A stretch of 25,622 bases of DNA, from assembly GCA_023447335.1 (NCBI GenBank), contig JAEXOD010000101.1, positions 1 to 25,622 of the forward strand, in the 5' to 3' direction. This DNA is from Bacteroidota bacterium. GTDB lineage: Bacteria; Bacteroidota; Ignavibacteria; Ignavibacteriales; Melioribacteraceae. Shown piece by piece: positions 1-8,913 of this stretch. The first letter of the stretch is position 1, and each line of letters opens with the position of its first letter. The position numbers were made by a program, and so were the translations under genes. Under the pieces are notes generated by a model. That model was not told where the DNA came from and did no database searches. It saw nothing but the letters and a program-made list of their open reading frames with translations.

Positions 1-1581
1 CCCTCCCGCTGGTTTATTGCCGTAATTAAAAGTGGTTATAATACGACTGCAGGATTCACTTTGCCCGGGTTACCGGCTGTAGTTATCGGAAAAAACGATA
101 ACATTAGTTGGGCAGTTACAAACGTAATGACAGATGATGCCGATTTTTATGCCGAAGAAATTGATAGTTCGGGTACAAAATATCTGCTCGACGGCGTTTG
201 GCAAGAACTAACTAAAAGAAAAGATACTATTTACGTAAAAGACGGCAATAATATTCCTTTAATAATTAAGTCAACTCACCGCGGTCCTATAATTTCAGAC
301 ATTCATTTATTTAATAAAATTTTACCAAACAAATATCGTAAAAATAGTATTTTAAGTATGCGTTGGGTAACTTTGGAAAATAGCGGACATGAATTAACCT
401 CATTTTTAAAGCTTAATAAAGTAAAGAATTTTAATGAATTTAAAGAAGCTTTAAGATACTTTCATGCCCCGGGTCAAAACTTTATATATGCGGATATAAA
501 AGGAAATATCGGTTATTTGTGCGGCGCAAGAATTCCGATTAGACCCAACAACTCCCCTTCCTTTGTGTTTGAAGGGAAATTTAGTGTTAACGATTGGAAA
601 GGATATGTTCCTTTTGAGGTTATGCCATCGTTTTATAATCCTGCAAGCGGTTATATTGCTACAGCCAATAATAAAGTTGATCCCAAATTTAGTTATCATA
701 TAACAAACTTATGGGAACCCGATTCAAGAATTAACAGAATTAACGACCTCCTTACTAAAAAAGAAAAACACTCGGTTAAGGATTTTATGGAATATCAAAA
801 CGATTTCTATTCTGATTATGCCTCAAAACTAACACCGTTTATCCTTAAAGCTTTTGAAAAAGCAGAAATAAAAGATAAAAATTTACAACTCACAATTAAA
901 CTATTAAAAAAATGGGATTTCAAAATGTTAGCAGAATCCCAAACACCTACAATTTATGCAGTATTTTTACAAAAGTTAATTGAAAACACATTACAAGACG
1001 AAATGGGGAAAACATATTTACAGGAATATAGATTTATAGCCAATATACCCTATAGGGTAATAATGCGTTTATTAAATAACCCCGAATCATCCTGGTTTGA
1101 TAATGTTAAAACTAAAAATATTGAAAATAGAGATGATATAATTAGAAAAAGTTTAACAGACGCATTAACAGAACTTGAATTTTTTAACGGAAAAGATATT
1201 ACAAACTGGCAGTGGGGAAATATCCACAAAGTGATACTAAAACATAATTTTAGCGGTAATTCCACTTTTATTGACAAATTTTTTAATGTTGGTCCTTTCC
1301 CTATCGGCGGAGACGGAACAACAATTAATAACGGTGAATATAATTTTAACAAACCATACGTGAATAATCTTGGTCCAAGTATGCGATATATTTATGATTT
1401 TAGCGATTATGAAAATTTATACTTGGTAATGCCCACTGGTCAATCCGGGCATCCTTTCGGTAAACATTATAAAGACATGACACATAATTGGTTGAACGGA
1501 AAATATTTTAAAATAAATACAAATATTGAAAAAAACAAAGAATTTTATAAACATGAAATTATTATTCATTCAAAAAAATAA
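1..1581 (+). CDS. Penicillin acylase family protein (5' end outside window)
   Basis: The frame is open from base 1 to the TAA at 1579-1581, so the gene is cut by the window edge; the apparent TTG start at 61 is only an internal leucine codon. The visible part (526 codons) is most of the beta chain of an N-terminal-nucleophile amidohydrolase of the penicillin/cephalosporin acylase family, which hydrolyses amide bonds of acylated small molecules, usually in the periplasm. Family marks are GFTLPGLPAVVIGKNDNISW followed by T..M.DDADFY near the start, VGPFPIGGDGTTIN in the middle and GQSGHPFGKHYKDM near the end. The catalytic serine and signal peptide would be upstream and cannot be checked. It is followed by a 56-base gap before metF and is probably a separate transcript. 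The substrate is not predictable; quorum-signal acylases and antibiotic acylases share this fold. Confidence 0.88.
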   Translation, partial: PSRWFIAVIKSGYNTTAGFTLPGLPAVVIGKNDNISWAVTNVMTDDADFYAEEIDSSGTKYLLDGVWQELTKRKDTIYVKDGNNIPLIIKSTHRGPIISDIHLFNKILPNKYRKNSILSMRWVTLENSGHELTSFLKLNKVKNFNEFKEALRYFHAPGQNFIYADIKGNIGYLCGARIPIRPNNSPSFVFEGKFSVNDWKGYVPFEVMPSFYNPASGYIATANNKVDPKFSYHITNLWEPDSRINRINDLLTKKEKHSVKDFMEYQNDFYSDYASKLTPFILKAFEKAEIKDKNLQLTIKLLKKWDFKMLAESQTPTIYAVFLQKLIENTLQDEMGKTYLQEYRFIANIPYRVIMRLLNNPESSWFDNVKTKNIENRDDIIRKSLTDALTELEFFNGKDITNWQWGNIHKVILKHNFSGNSTFIDKFFNVGPFPIGGDGTTINNGEYNFNKPYVNNLGPSMRYIYDFSDYENLYLVMPTGQSGHPFGKHYKDMTHNWLNGKYFKINTNIEKNKEFYKHEIIIHSKK

Positions 1582-1606
1582 AAAGAAAAAATTGTATAAT
1601 TATTAT

Positions 1607-1614
1607 TAAATTTG
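1607..1614 (+). promoter_or_regulatory. Possible TAnnTTTG promoter element before metF
   Basis: TAAATTTG fits the -7 element TAnnTTTG of Bacteroidetes housekeeping promoters and lies 23 bases before the metF start, implying a very short leader. No convincing TTG -33 box is seen about 20 bases further upstream, so this is weak support. Confidence 0.33.
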
Positions 1615-1637
1615 CATAATTAAATTTTGGAATAGAA

Positions 1638-2591
1638 ATGAAAGTTATTGAACACCTGAGTAAAGCACAAAACCCTTTAATAAGTTTTGAAATAATCCCC
1701 CCAAAAAGAGGAGGGGATTTAAAACAGCTTTTATCATTGTTAGACGATATCGTAAAATATAACCCTCCTTTTATTGATATAACCTCACATGCAGCCGAAG
1801 TTATTTACGAAGAAACACCAAACGGCGGATTTATTGCCAAAATAAAAAGAAAAAGACCGGGTACTTTAGGTATTTGTGCACTAATTCAAAATAAATATAA
1901 TGTAGATGCCGTTCCTCATGTAATTTGCCAAGGTTTTACAAGAGAAGAAACCGAAGACTTTTTAATTGAATTAAGATATTTGCAGATTGATAACGTATTG
2001 GCAATTAAAGGAGATGATTCCGCATTTAATAAACCGATAAAGTTCGGACGAAGTGTTAACCTACGAGCAATTGATTTAGTTAATCAAATTAAAACCATGA
2101 ACTCAGGTAGATATTTAGAAGAATCATTACTCGATGCCGAACCGACTAATTTTTGTGTGGGTGTTTCGGGTTATCCGGAAAAACATTACGAAGCTCCAAA
2201 TTTGGAAAGTGATATTATGCATACAAAAGAAAAAATTGCAGCGGGAGCAGATTATATTGTTACACAAATGTTTTATGACAATAAAAAATATTACGAATAT
2301 GTTTCTAAATGTAGAGAAGCCGGAATTACTGTTCCGATTATTCCCGGATTAAAAATATTAACTTCAAAAAACCATGTTAATTCTTTGCCAAAAAACTTTT
2401 TTATTGATATTCCGAAAGAATTAGCAGAAAACATTCTAACATCAAAACAAGAGCATACTATAGATATTGGCGTTGAGTGGACATTAAAACAAGTAGAAGA
2501 CCTACTTAATAATAATGTTCCTGCAATTCATTTTTATATTATGCAATCTGCATTACCTATTAATAAACTAATGGCAAAGTTAAAACTATAA
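1638..2591 (+). CDS. metF: Methylenetetrahydrofolate reductase
   Basis: Encodes a 317-residue cytoplasmic flavoprotein that reduces 5,10-methylene-THF to 5-methyl-THF, the methyl donor for methionine synthesis. Seen directly: SFEIIPPKRGG at residues 16-26, whose Glu18 corresponds to the catalytic Glu of the FEFFPPR-type motif; LAIKGDD at 121-127, which includes the Asp that contacts flavin in the family; and GADYIVTQMFYD with IPGLKIL in the C-terminal half. The length is close to the roughly 300 residues of bacterial MetF. The start is the only ATG at the family N-terminus; its ribosome site is weak (GGAATAGAA). It heads a closely packed set of six genes; the next begins 10 bases after its stop. 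Confidence 0.93.
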   Translation: MKVIEHLSKAQNPLISFEIIPPKRGGDLKQLLSLLDDIVKYNPPFIDITSHAAEVIYEETPNGGFIAKIKRKRPGTLGICALIQNKYNVDAVPHVICQGFTREETEDFLIELRYLQIDNVLAIKGDDSAFNKPIKFGRSVNLRAIDLVNQIKTMNSGRYLEESLLDAEPTNFCVGVSGYPEKHYEAPNLESDIMHTKEKIAAGADYIVTQMFYDNKKYYEYVSKCREAGITVPIIPGLKILTSKNHVNSLPKNFFIDIPKELAENILTSKQEHTIDIGVEWTLKQVEDLLNNNVPAIHFYIMQSALPINKLMAKLKL

Positions 2592-2601
2592 AAAGGTTAA
2601 A

Positions 2602-3609
2602 ATGAAACTTAAAGGGAGAATACATTTACCTCAATCATTGTTAAAAAAATTAAGTTGGGGAATTGCAGGTTGCGGAAAATTTACCGAAAACACATTAATT
2701 CCTGAGTTATTAAAAATTCATAAAAATAAAATTAATGCAGTATATAGCGGAAATTTAGATAGAGCAAAATTTATTGCAAATAAATTTGCAATTCCTAAAT
2801 TCTTTAATAGTTTTACAGAATTTTTAAAACAAGATTTTGAAGTTTTGTATATCGGAAGTATTAATGCAAACCACTATGCCCAAGTAATTGAAGCCGCTTA
2901 TGCAGGTAAGCATATTTTATGCGAAAAACCATTAGCAATAACTTCACAACAGGCTTATGAAATGTATGAAGTCTGTAAAAAAAACAATGTATTATTTGCC
3001 GTAAATTATGTTAATAGATTTCATCCTTTAGTTCAAAAGGCAAAAGAATTAGTTGAAAAAAATTATATCGGGAAAATTGTTAGTATTGCGGTTAACTACA
3101 ATACAGAGTTTACTCCGGATGAAAATTTTCGTTTTGTAAAAGAATTAAGCGGTGGCGGTGCTTTGCGAGATATAGGTACTCATATGATTGATCTATTACT
3201 ATATTTCGGAGGAAATATTATTGAAGTAAAAGGTTTTATGGATAATGTGATATTTAATTCTCAAGTAGAAGACTTTGCTGCAGGAATAGTTAAATTTGAA
3301 AAAAGCGGATACGGGCAATTTAATGTTAGTTTTAACACTCCGAAAGCTTTTAATCGAATTGAAATTTTAGGATATAAGGGTTCTATTGCAATAGACGGAA
3401 TTATAGGAAAAAGAGGAAAACCTTCTAAACTAACTATTGACTTAATTGGAGAGGGACGTAAAGCTTTTAGAAACCGCTCATCAAAACAATTGTTTTTACT
3501 TAAATCCGTAACTAATTCATTCTTGAATAAAACTCAACCTGAAGTTACAGGTTATGACGGCTATCTAAATATGGTTATAATGGAAAAATTGGAACAATCA
3601 TGTCAATAA
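2602..3609 (+). CDS. Gfo/Idh/MocA family NAD(P)-dependent oxidoreductase
   Basis: A 335-residue Rossmann-fold dehydrogenase of the Gfo/Idh/MocA family; members oxidise or reduce sugars, inositols or related polyols. The dinucleotide loop is GIAGCGKFTE (residues 20-29), the cofactor/substrate loop is CEKPLAI (107-113), and RDIGTHMIDLL (179-189) holds the family's catalytic His (His184). It carries an unusual N-terminal extension of about 18 residues ahead of the first strand. Its last 10 bases overlap the following aldolase gene, which suggests translational coupling and a shared pathway, perhaps modification and cleavage of a sugar or sugar phosphate; this is inference. The substrate cannot be named; biliverdin reductase-like and glucose-6-phosphate dehydrogenase-like side branches remain possible. 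Confidence 0.85.
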   Translation: MKLKGRIHLPQSLLKKLSWGIAGCGKFTENTLIPELLKIHKNKINAVYSGNLDRAKFIANKFAIPKFFNSFTEFLKQDFEVLYIGSINANHYAQVIEAAYAGKHILCEKPLAITSQQAYEMYEVCKKNNVLFAVNYVNRFHPLVQKAKELVEKNYIGKIVSIAVNYNTEFTPDENFRFVKELSGGGALRDIGTHMIDLLLYFGGNIIEVKGFMDNVIFNSQVEDFAAGIVKFEKSGYGQFNVSFNTPKAFNRIEILGYKGSIAIDGIIGKRGKPSKLTIDLIGEGRKAFRNRSSKQLFLLKSVTNSFLNKTQPEVTGYDGYLNMVIMEKLEQSCQ

Positions 3610-4262
3610 AAAGTGAATTTATTTATTTTTGTAAACAATTATACCAAAAAGAATTTGTTTCGGCTTATGACGGAAATGTTTCTTTAAAAATCGATGAAAA
3701 CAGAATTTTAGTTACGCCTTCTGCTAAATGCAAAGGGTTATTAACAGAAGAAGATATATTACTGGTTGATAATGAAGGTAATTTAATTGAAGGAACAGGT
3801 AAAATATCTACAGAATTCAAATTACATAAATTTGCTTATGATAACAGACCAGATATTAAATCGGTTATTCATGCCCATCCTGTTTATGCTACTTCTTTTG
3901 CCGCAATGGGAGAAGAATTAGTTACACCCGTATTTCCGGAAGTTGTATTAAACCTTGGCAAGGTCCATTTATGTAAATATGCAACTCCTTCTACAAAAGA
4001 ACTAGCCGAATCAATGAAACCTTTTATTGAATATGCTTGGGTTTTATTATTAGAAAATCATGGAGCAATTAGTTTTGGCACGTCTATTAGCGATGCTTAT
4101 TATAAACTAGAAAAACTTGAACACACAGCTAAAATACTATCAGTAGTTAGAGCAATGGGACAAGAAAATGTTATTCCAAATAAAAAACTAAAAGAGTTAT
4201 ATTCAATTGCGGAAAGAACATATAATATCAAGATTAATCCTAAAAATAGGATGGATAAATAA
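3600..4262 (+). CDS. Class II aldolase/adducin family protein (L-fuculose-phosphate aldolase-like)
   Basis: A 220-residue zinc-dependent class II aldolase. The active-site residues fall almost exactly where they sit in E. coli fuculose-1-phosphate aldolase: catalytic Glu72 in STEFKLH, zinc ligands His91 and His93 in IHAHPVYAT, and His154 in LENHGAI. This makes it an active enzyme rather than an adducin-like relic. Such enzymes cleave phosphorylated ketoses to DHAP plus an aldehyde, or act on methylthioribulose-1-phosphate or ribulose-phosphate analogues. It overlaps the Gfo/Idh gene by 10 bases and lies 18 bases before ddl. No fucose kinase or isomerase is in the window, so the substrate is open; a methionine-salvage or sugar-phosphate role is conceivable next to metF but not shown. 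Confidence 0.87.
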   Translation: MSIKSEFIYFCKQLYQKEFVSAYDGNVSLKIDENRILVTPSAKCKGLLTEEDILLVDNEGNLIEGTGKISTEFKLHKFAYDNRPDIKSVIHAHPVYATSFAAMGEELVTPVFPEVVLNLGKVHLCKYATPSTKELAESMKPFIEYAWVLLLENHGAISFGTSISDAYYKLEKLEHTAKILSVVRAMGQENVIPNKKLKELYSIAERTYNIKINPKNRMDK

Positions 4263-4280
4263 ATTTATAACGGAAAATTA

Positions 4281-5276
4281 ATGAAAGATTTAAATATTAC
4301 CCTTTTGGTAGGGGGAAGCTCAACAGAAAGAATAATTTCAAAATCATCAAGCAGAAATATTTATAAAGCTTTAATTGAATTAGGATACAAAGTTAACTTG
4401 GTTGACCCCGCTTACGGTTTAAATCAGCCAAATAAAATTGAATTATTTTTTTCGGATGAAGATTTTACCGAAACAAAAGTAGAAAATTACATTTCTGCAT
4501 TAAGTTTACCCGTATTTAACAATACGGATCTGGTTTTTAACGGATTACACGGTAAATTCGGAGAAGACGGAACAATACAATCATTATTAGAGATAAAGAA
4601 AATAAAATATACCGGTAGCGGTATATTGGCTAGTGCTTTAGCAATGGATAAATGTGCTTCTAAAGTATTATTTAAACATTTTGACGTAAATACCGCCGAA
4701 TGGATTCCGGTAATTTTTAATAAATTCGAAATAGATTCCATAAAAAAAGAAATTGAAGATCGAATTTTTTATCCATGTGTTATAAAACCGAATGATCAAG
4801 GTTCAACTATTGGATTAAGTATTTGTAAAAATCCCGATGAAGTTGAAGATGCAATAAATTTAGCTCTTAAATATTCAAATAAGGCTTTAATCGAAACATT
4901 TATAGACGGATATGAATTGACGGTAGGTATATTAGAAGACATAGTACTCCCTCCTTTAGAAATAAAACCAAAAAAGAATTTATATGACTTTGAATGTAAA
5001 TATGCAGACGGTATGAGTGATTATATTGTTCCGGCAGAGTTTCCCGAGAGCATTTTAAATAAACTACAAGAACAAGCTTTAAAGGCATATAAAGCTTTGG
5101 AATGCAATTCATATGGTCGAATAGATTTTAGAGTTGATAAAAATTATAATATCTTTTGTTTAGAAGCAAATACCTTACCCGGAATGACTTCGCACAGTTT
5201 ATTACCTATGATGGCAAACGCAACAGGCATCAGTTTTAATCAATTAGTTGATATAATTGTAAAAAGTAGTTTATAA
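4281..5276 (+). CDS. ddl: D-alanine--D-alanine ligase
   Basis: A 331-residue ATP-grasp ligase that joins two D-alanines for the peptidoglycan pentapeptide in the cytoplasm. Motifs in order: GGSSTERIISKSSS near the N-terminus (substrate Glu and Ser), GLHGKFGEDGTIQ, YTGSGILASALAMDK, CVIKPNDQGSTIGLS (ATP-grasp glycine-rich loop), and LEANTLPGMTSHSLLPMM near the C-terminus with the metal-binding Glu and Asn and the omega-loop serine region. Its TAA stop shares one base with the next ATG (TAATG), so the downstream FtsB-like gene is likely translationally coupled. Context with a division protein fits a cell-wall/division gene group. Length and motifs match typical Ddl; the D-Ala-D-Lac versus D-Ala-D-Ala choice cannot be read with certainty. 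Confidence 0.95.
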   Translation: MKDLNITLLVGGSSTERIISKSSSRNIYKALIELGYKVNLVDPAYGLNQPNKIELFFSDEDFTETKVENYISALSLPVFNNTDLVFNGLHGKFGEDGTIQSLLEIKKIKYTGSGILASALAMDKCASKVLFKHFDVNTAEWIPVIFNKFEIDSIKKEIEDRIFYPCVIKPNDQGSTIGLSICKNPDEVEDAINLALKYSNKALIETFIDGYELTVGILEDIVLPPLEIKPKKNLYDFECKYADGMSDYIVPAEFPESILNKLQEQALKAYKALECNSYGRIDFRVDKNYNIFCLEANTLPGMTSHSLLPMMANATGISFNQLVDIIVKSSL

Positions 5277-5566
5277 TGAAAATTAACGACCCCAAAATAA
5301 AATTTATTTTAATTAGCATTGTCTTTGCATTAATTGCTGCATTTTTATTACTTAGCGAAAACGGCTTAATTAAATATTGGCAATTAAAAGGTGAAATTTC
5401 ACAAGCAAGAATTCAAATTGATAGTTCTAAATCTAAAATTTCGCAATTGGATACTGAAATAGATTCACTAAAAAACAATTTATTTAAAGTTGAAAAAGTA
5501 GCTCGCGAGAAATATAACATTAAGAAAAAAGGAGAGAAAGTAATTTTAATTAAGGAAAAGGAATAA
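5276..5566 (+). CDS. FtsB/DivIC-like septum formation protein
   Basis: A 96-residue bitopic membrane protein: a short basic N-terminus, one transmembrane helix at about residues 9-29, then a coiled-coil stretch with heptad-like hydrophobics, ending in the family signature VAREKYNIKKKGEKVILI. Proteins of this FtsB/DivIC family form the FtsB-FtsL-FtsQ complex that activates septal peptidoglycan synthesis, with the coiled coil in the periplasm. It is linked by one-base TAATG overlaps to ddl before and rarA after, so it lies in the middle of a translationally coupled trio. Identification rests on architecture, the VAREKY motif and context, because the family is weakly conserved in sequence. Confidence 0.82.
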   Translation: MKINDPKIKFILISIVFALIAAFLLLSENGLIKYWQLKGEISQARIQIDSSKSKISQLDTEIDSLKNNLFKVEKVAREKYNIKKKGEKVILIKEKE

Positions 5567-6855
5567 TGAATAAACTGATTCCTTCAACTCCCCTTGCCGA
5601 AAGAAGACGCCCGCAAACACTTGATAACTATTATGGTCAAGAACATTTAACCGGAAAAGGTAAACCCATTAGAAACATGATTGATAATAACGTATTATCA
5701 TCAATGATTTTTTGGGGACCTCCTGGAACGGGAAAAACGACGTTAGCAAAAATTATTTCTAATGTTACTGATTCGGAATTTTTTGTGGTTAATGCAGTAT
5801 CTAGCGGTGTAAAAGATTTACGGAACGTTATTGAAATAGGCAAGCAGAATAGAATAATCGGAAGGCGTACCGTTTTATTTATTGATGAAATTCATCGTTT
5901 TAATAAAAACCAGCAAGATGCTCTACTTTCTTCTGTTGAAACCGGAGATATTATTTTAATAGGAGCAACTACCGAAAACCCATCTTTTGAAGTAATACCG
6001 GCTTTACGTTCTCGCACTGCAATTTACACATTACGAGCGTTAACAGTAGATACGTTAGATAAAATTTTAAATAACGCATTAAACGAAGATGATTTTTTTA
6101 AATCACTAAGCATAGAGATAACAGATAAGGATTTTTTATTTTATTGTTCCGGCGGTGATGCAAGAGTATTATTAAATATACTTGATGCTGCTGTATTACA
6201 CCAATTAAATAATGAAGTTATTAAAATAGATAAAGCAGAAATAGAAAATATAACACAGAATAAAAATTCGTTTTACGATAAAGGGGGCGAAGAACATTAT
6301 AATGTAATTAGTGCTTTTATCAAAAGTTTACGCGGAAGTGATCCCGATGCAGCGTTATATTGGCTTGCTCGTATGTTAGAAGGAGGAGAAGACCCTTTAT
6401 TTATTGCCAGACGTATGATAATACTCGCTTCCGAAGATATAGGAAATGCCTCTCCAAATGCTCTTTTACTTGCAGTCTCAACTTTTAATGCAGTAGAGAA
6501 AATCGGTATTCCCGAAGCAAGAATAATTTTATCGCAATGTGCAACTTACTTAGCTTCTGCTCCTAAAAGTAATGCAGCTTATCTTGCGATTGAAAAAGCC
6601 CTATCAGATAATAGAAATAGACCACAATACCCTGTTCCGTTACATTTACGAAATGCTCCCACAAATTTTATGAAGCAAAGCGGTTACGGCGGAGGATATA
6701 AATATCCCCATGACTTTGCAAACAATTTTGTATCGGAATCTTATCTACCTGATGAGATAAAAAATGTTCAGTATTACTTACCTAGTGAAAACGGAAACGA
6801 AAAATCAATAAAAGACAGATTGAAACAATTATGGGGAAACAGAAAAAAATATTAA
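5566..6855 (+). CDS. rarA: Replication-associated recombination protein A (MgsA/RarA AAA+ ATPase)
   Basis: A 429-residue clamp-loader-like AAA+ ATPase that acts at stalled replication forks, interacting with SSB in known members. Visible features: an N-terminal PLAERRRPQTLDNYYGQEHL box typical of the family, Walker A GPPGTGKT at 51-58, Walker B VLFIDEIHRF at 103-112, sensor-1 region IGATTENPSFEV, a probable arginine finger in LRSRTAIYTL, and the C-terminal tetramerisation region with ARRMIILASEDIGNA and QYPVPLHLRNAPT. Full length for the family. It begins on the last base of the FtsB-like gene and ends the plus-strand operon; the next gene, on the minus strand, converges with only 23 bases between. 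Confidence 0.95.
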   Translation: MNKLIPSTPLAERRRPQTLDNYYGQEHLTGKGKPIRNMIDNNVLSSMIFWGPPGTGKTTLAKIISNVTDSEFFVVNAVSSGVKDLRNVIEIGKQNRIIGRRTVLFIDEIHRFNKNQQDALLSSVETGDIILIGATTENPSFEVIPALRSRTAIYTLRALTVDTLDKILNNALNEDDFFKSLSIEITDKDFLFYCSGGDARVLLNILDAAVLHQLNNEVIKIDKAEIENITQNKNSFYDKGGEEHYNVISAFIKSLRGSDPDAALYWLARMLEGGEDPLFIARRMIILASEDIGNASPNALLLAVSTFNAVEKIGIPEARIILSQCATYLASAPKSNAAYLAIEKALSDNRNRPQYPVPLHLRNAPTNFMKQSGYGGGYKYPHDFANNFVSESYLPDEIKNVQYYLPSENGNEKSIKDRLKQLWGNRKKY

Positions 6856-6878
6856 TTTCTTTCCGTTCCCCCAAAAAA

Positions 6879-7838
6879 CTATTTCTTTAAATAATCATCT
6901 TTTTTCGCAAAAACACCAAACAAACCGCCGCTGTGTAATAACAACACTTTTTCGTCAGTTTCTTTATCTAAAAAGTTTTTAACATATGCATAAAAAGCTT
7001 TTCCGGTATATGCCGGATCAAACAAAACGCCGCTATTTTCCGAAAAATCTTTTATCATTTTTACTTTATCGGTAGCAATATTTGTATAACCTTCTTCGCT
7101 GTAGCCGTCTAAAATAACTAGGTTGTTGAATTCAACACTTGCTTCAATTTGGTAATCGGCTTTACACTTCAAAACCAAATTTAATATGGCATCCCTAATT
7201 ACATCCTTCGAATCTAAAACATTGACTGCATAAATTTTTAAAGGTAAGTTGTTAATAGCACAACCCAACAACAAACCTGCAGTAGTTCCGCCGCTACCGG
7301 CAGCAGTTATTATACCCGTAATATTATTTTTGATAATGAAGTCCTTTATTTCATCAACAAAATTAATATAACCCCAAATACCTAAGCTATTTGACGCTCC
7401 GGCAGGAATAACCGTAGCTTTAAATCCGGCTTTTGCAAGCTCGTTTTTTTTCTGCTCCATCAAAACATAAACGCTTTTATATTCTTCTTCGCTTAAAAAA
7501 GTAATATCAGCATTAAAAACTTTATCAATAAATAAATTGCCTTCAGCTTCCTTCGGTTCTTCACCAAATAAAAATAATTTGGTTTTTATTCCAAGCATTG
7601 AAGCGGCAACAACAGTCGCACGACAATGGTTGGATTGAACTGCACCGCATGTAATAATTATTTCAGTACCGTCTTGTTTTGCTTGGTATAGTAAATAATC
7701 TAACTTGCGTACTTTGTTACCGGATAAAAGACTTCCGGTCAAATCATCGTGTTTTACGAAAAATTCTTTCTCATGAAACTTGTACTTCTTAATCGGAGTA
7801 TCTAATATACCGATATCCAATTTCTCGGGTCTAATCAT
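6879..7838 (-). CDS. PLP-dependent enzyme, ACC deaminase/D-cysteine desulfhydrase family
   Basis: A 319-residue fold-type II PLP enzyme. The PLP lysine is Lys42 in GNKVRKLDYLL, the standard GGNKxRKLE motif; GAVQSNHCRATVVAA and the phosphate-binding AAGSGGTTAGLLLG follow. Members either open the cyclopropane ring of ACC or, more often in bacteria, desulfurate D-cysteine to pyruvate, sulfide and ammonia; the sequence alone does not separate these here. The ATG overlaps the end of kdsB by 8 bases, so it is the last gene of a four-gene minus-strand operon starting at the VWA lipoprotein. Its presence next to kdsB is probably an operon accident rather than an LPS role. Convergent with rarA. Confidence 0.88.
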   Translation of the reverse strand: MIRPEKLDIGILDTPIKKYKFHEKEFFVKHDDLTGSLLSGNKVRKLDYLLYQAKQDGTEIIITCGAVQSNHCRATVVAASMLGIKTKLFLFGEEPKEAEGNLFIDKVFNADITFLSEEEYKSVYVLMEQKKNELAKAGFKATVIPAGASNSLGIWGYINFVDEIKDFIIKNNITGIITAAGSGGTTAGLLLGCAINNLPLKIYAVNVLDSKDVIRDAILNLVLKCKADYQIEASVEFNNLVILDGYSEEGYTNIATDKVKMIKDFSENSGVLFDPAYTGKAFYAYVKNFLDKETDEKVLLLHSGGLFGVFAKKDDYLKK

Positions 7839-8613
7839 TTGTTACTTTGTCCTGTATATTATTATTCAATAAAGCATCGTAATACCTTCTTACCCTTTCT
7901 AAGTCTGCCGGGGTATCCACAGAGATGCTCTCATAATTTGTTTCAACTATTTTAATTCTTATGCCATTTTCTAGCATTCTTAATTGCTCTAGTTTTTCGG
8001 TTCTTTCTAAATCTGTTTGGGGTAATTCAGTGAAACGTAACAATGCATCCCGTTTATAAACATATAAACCGATATGTTTAAATATATTACCCATTATCAA
8101 TCGTTCTTGATAGTTTTTTGCATCACGTACATATGGTATTGGTGAGCGTGAAAAATATAGAGCAAAGTTATTATAATCAAAAACAACTTTCGGAATTGAA
8201 GCTGCTCTTAATTCATCCACTGAAGTAATTTTTTTTGCTAAAGTTGCAACATCAACATCCTTATCAAACAATAACGGCTCTATCGATTCATCAATCATTG
8301 CACCTTTTATAAACGGTTCGTCCCCCTGAATATTAACTATAATATCAGCATCAGGAACGTTACGAACAACATATGCAATTCTATCACTTCCGGTTTGAAT
8401 ATTTTGCGGTGTCATTATTACGTCTTTAGTAAATAAAGATACTACCTGAAAAACTTTATCATCATCAACCGCAATTATAATTTTATCCAATAATTTCGAT
8501 TTCAAAGCACTTTCATAAGTATGTTGTATCATCGGTTTACCGCCAATATTTGCAAGCGGTTTACCTAACAAGCGCGAAGAGCCAAAACGTGCAGGAATTA
8601 CACCTAATATCAA
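7831..8613 (-). CDS. kdsB: 3-deoxy-manno-octulosonate cytidylyltransferase
   Basis: A 260-residue cytoplasmic nucleotidyltransferase that activates Kdo with CTP to CMP-Kdo for lipid A-core assembly. Motifs: VIPARFGSSRLLGKPLANIGG at the N-terminus (nucleotide binding), VNIQGDEPFI (metal-binding Asp), and HIGLYVYKRDALLRF. The start is a TTG at 8613-8611, chosen because family homology begins at the second residue and a good AGGTGA ribosome site sits 5-6 bases before it; no ATG lies between this site and the motif. It starts 10 bases after the gatC stop and overlaps the PLP-enzyme gene by 8 bases. It shows that the organism makes Kdo-containing LPS. Confidence 0.94.
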   Translation of the reverse strand: MILGVIPARFGSSRLLGKPLANIGGKPMIQHTYESALKSKLLDKIIIAVDDDKVFQVVSLFTKDVIMTPQNIQTGSDRIAYVVRNVPDADIIVNIQGDEPFIKGAMIDESIEPLLFDKDVDVATLAKKITSVDELRAASIPKVVFDYNNFALYFSRSPIPYVRDAKNYQERLIMGNIFKHIGLYVYKRDALLRFTELPQTDLERTEKLEQLRMLENGIRIKIVETNYESISVDTPADLERVRRYYDALLNNNIQDKVTND

Positions 8614-8623
8614 ATTTTCACCT

Positions 8624-8908
8624 TTATTGTTTAATTACTTTTGGCACAATAAAATATGTACCGTCTGTTTGAGGAGCATTTTTTAATGCTTCTTCTGTTT
8701 CAATTGAATCTATATTAATATCTTCTCTAAATACATTAATATTATCTATAGGATACTCCATAGGTTCAACATCATCTGTATTTAACTCTTTAAGTTTTTC
8801 TACATAAGATAAAATATCATTAAATTTATGAGTAAAACTTTCTAATTCTTCATCTTTAAATTTTAATTTTGCTAATTGTGCTATATATTTAACATCTTCT
8901 GTAGTCAT
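8624..8908 (-). CDS. gatC: Asp-tRNA(Asn)/Glu-tRNA(Gln) amidotransferase subunit C
   Basis: A 94-residue protein with the GatC pattern: N-terminal VKYIAQLAKLKFKDEELE, central FNDILSYVEKLKELNTDDVEPM, and a C-terminal DGTYFIVPKVI. GatC is the small stabilising subunit that wraps the GatA-GatB interface in transamidation of misacylated Glu-tRNA(Gln) or Asp-tRNA(Asn). gatA and gatB are not in this window, so the subunits are encoded apart, as often happens. The ribosome site AAGGA overlaps the stop of the upstream VWA gene, indicating translational coupling to it. Second gene of the minus-strand operon. Confidence 0.92.
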   Translation of the reverse strand: MTTEDVKYIAQLAKLKFKDEELESFTHKFNDILSYVEKLKELNTDDVEPMEYPIDNINVFREDINIDSIETEEALKNAPQTDGTYFIVPKVIKQ

Positions 8909-8913
8909 TTTCC

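Noticed and set aside
61..63. TTG start codon for the penicillin acylase gene
   Set aside because: The frame is open to base 1 and family sequence (GFTLPGLP) spans the position; the gene begins before the window.
451..699. Minus-strand frame inside the acylase gene, and similar antisense frames in metF, ddl, rarA, GH18, SDR, mrr, PHP, crp, pgk and rhomboid
   Set aside because: Shadows of well-supported genes; no family features or ribosome sites.
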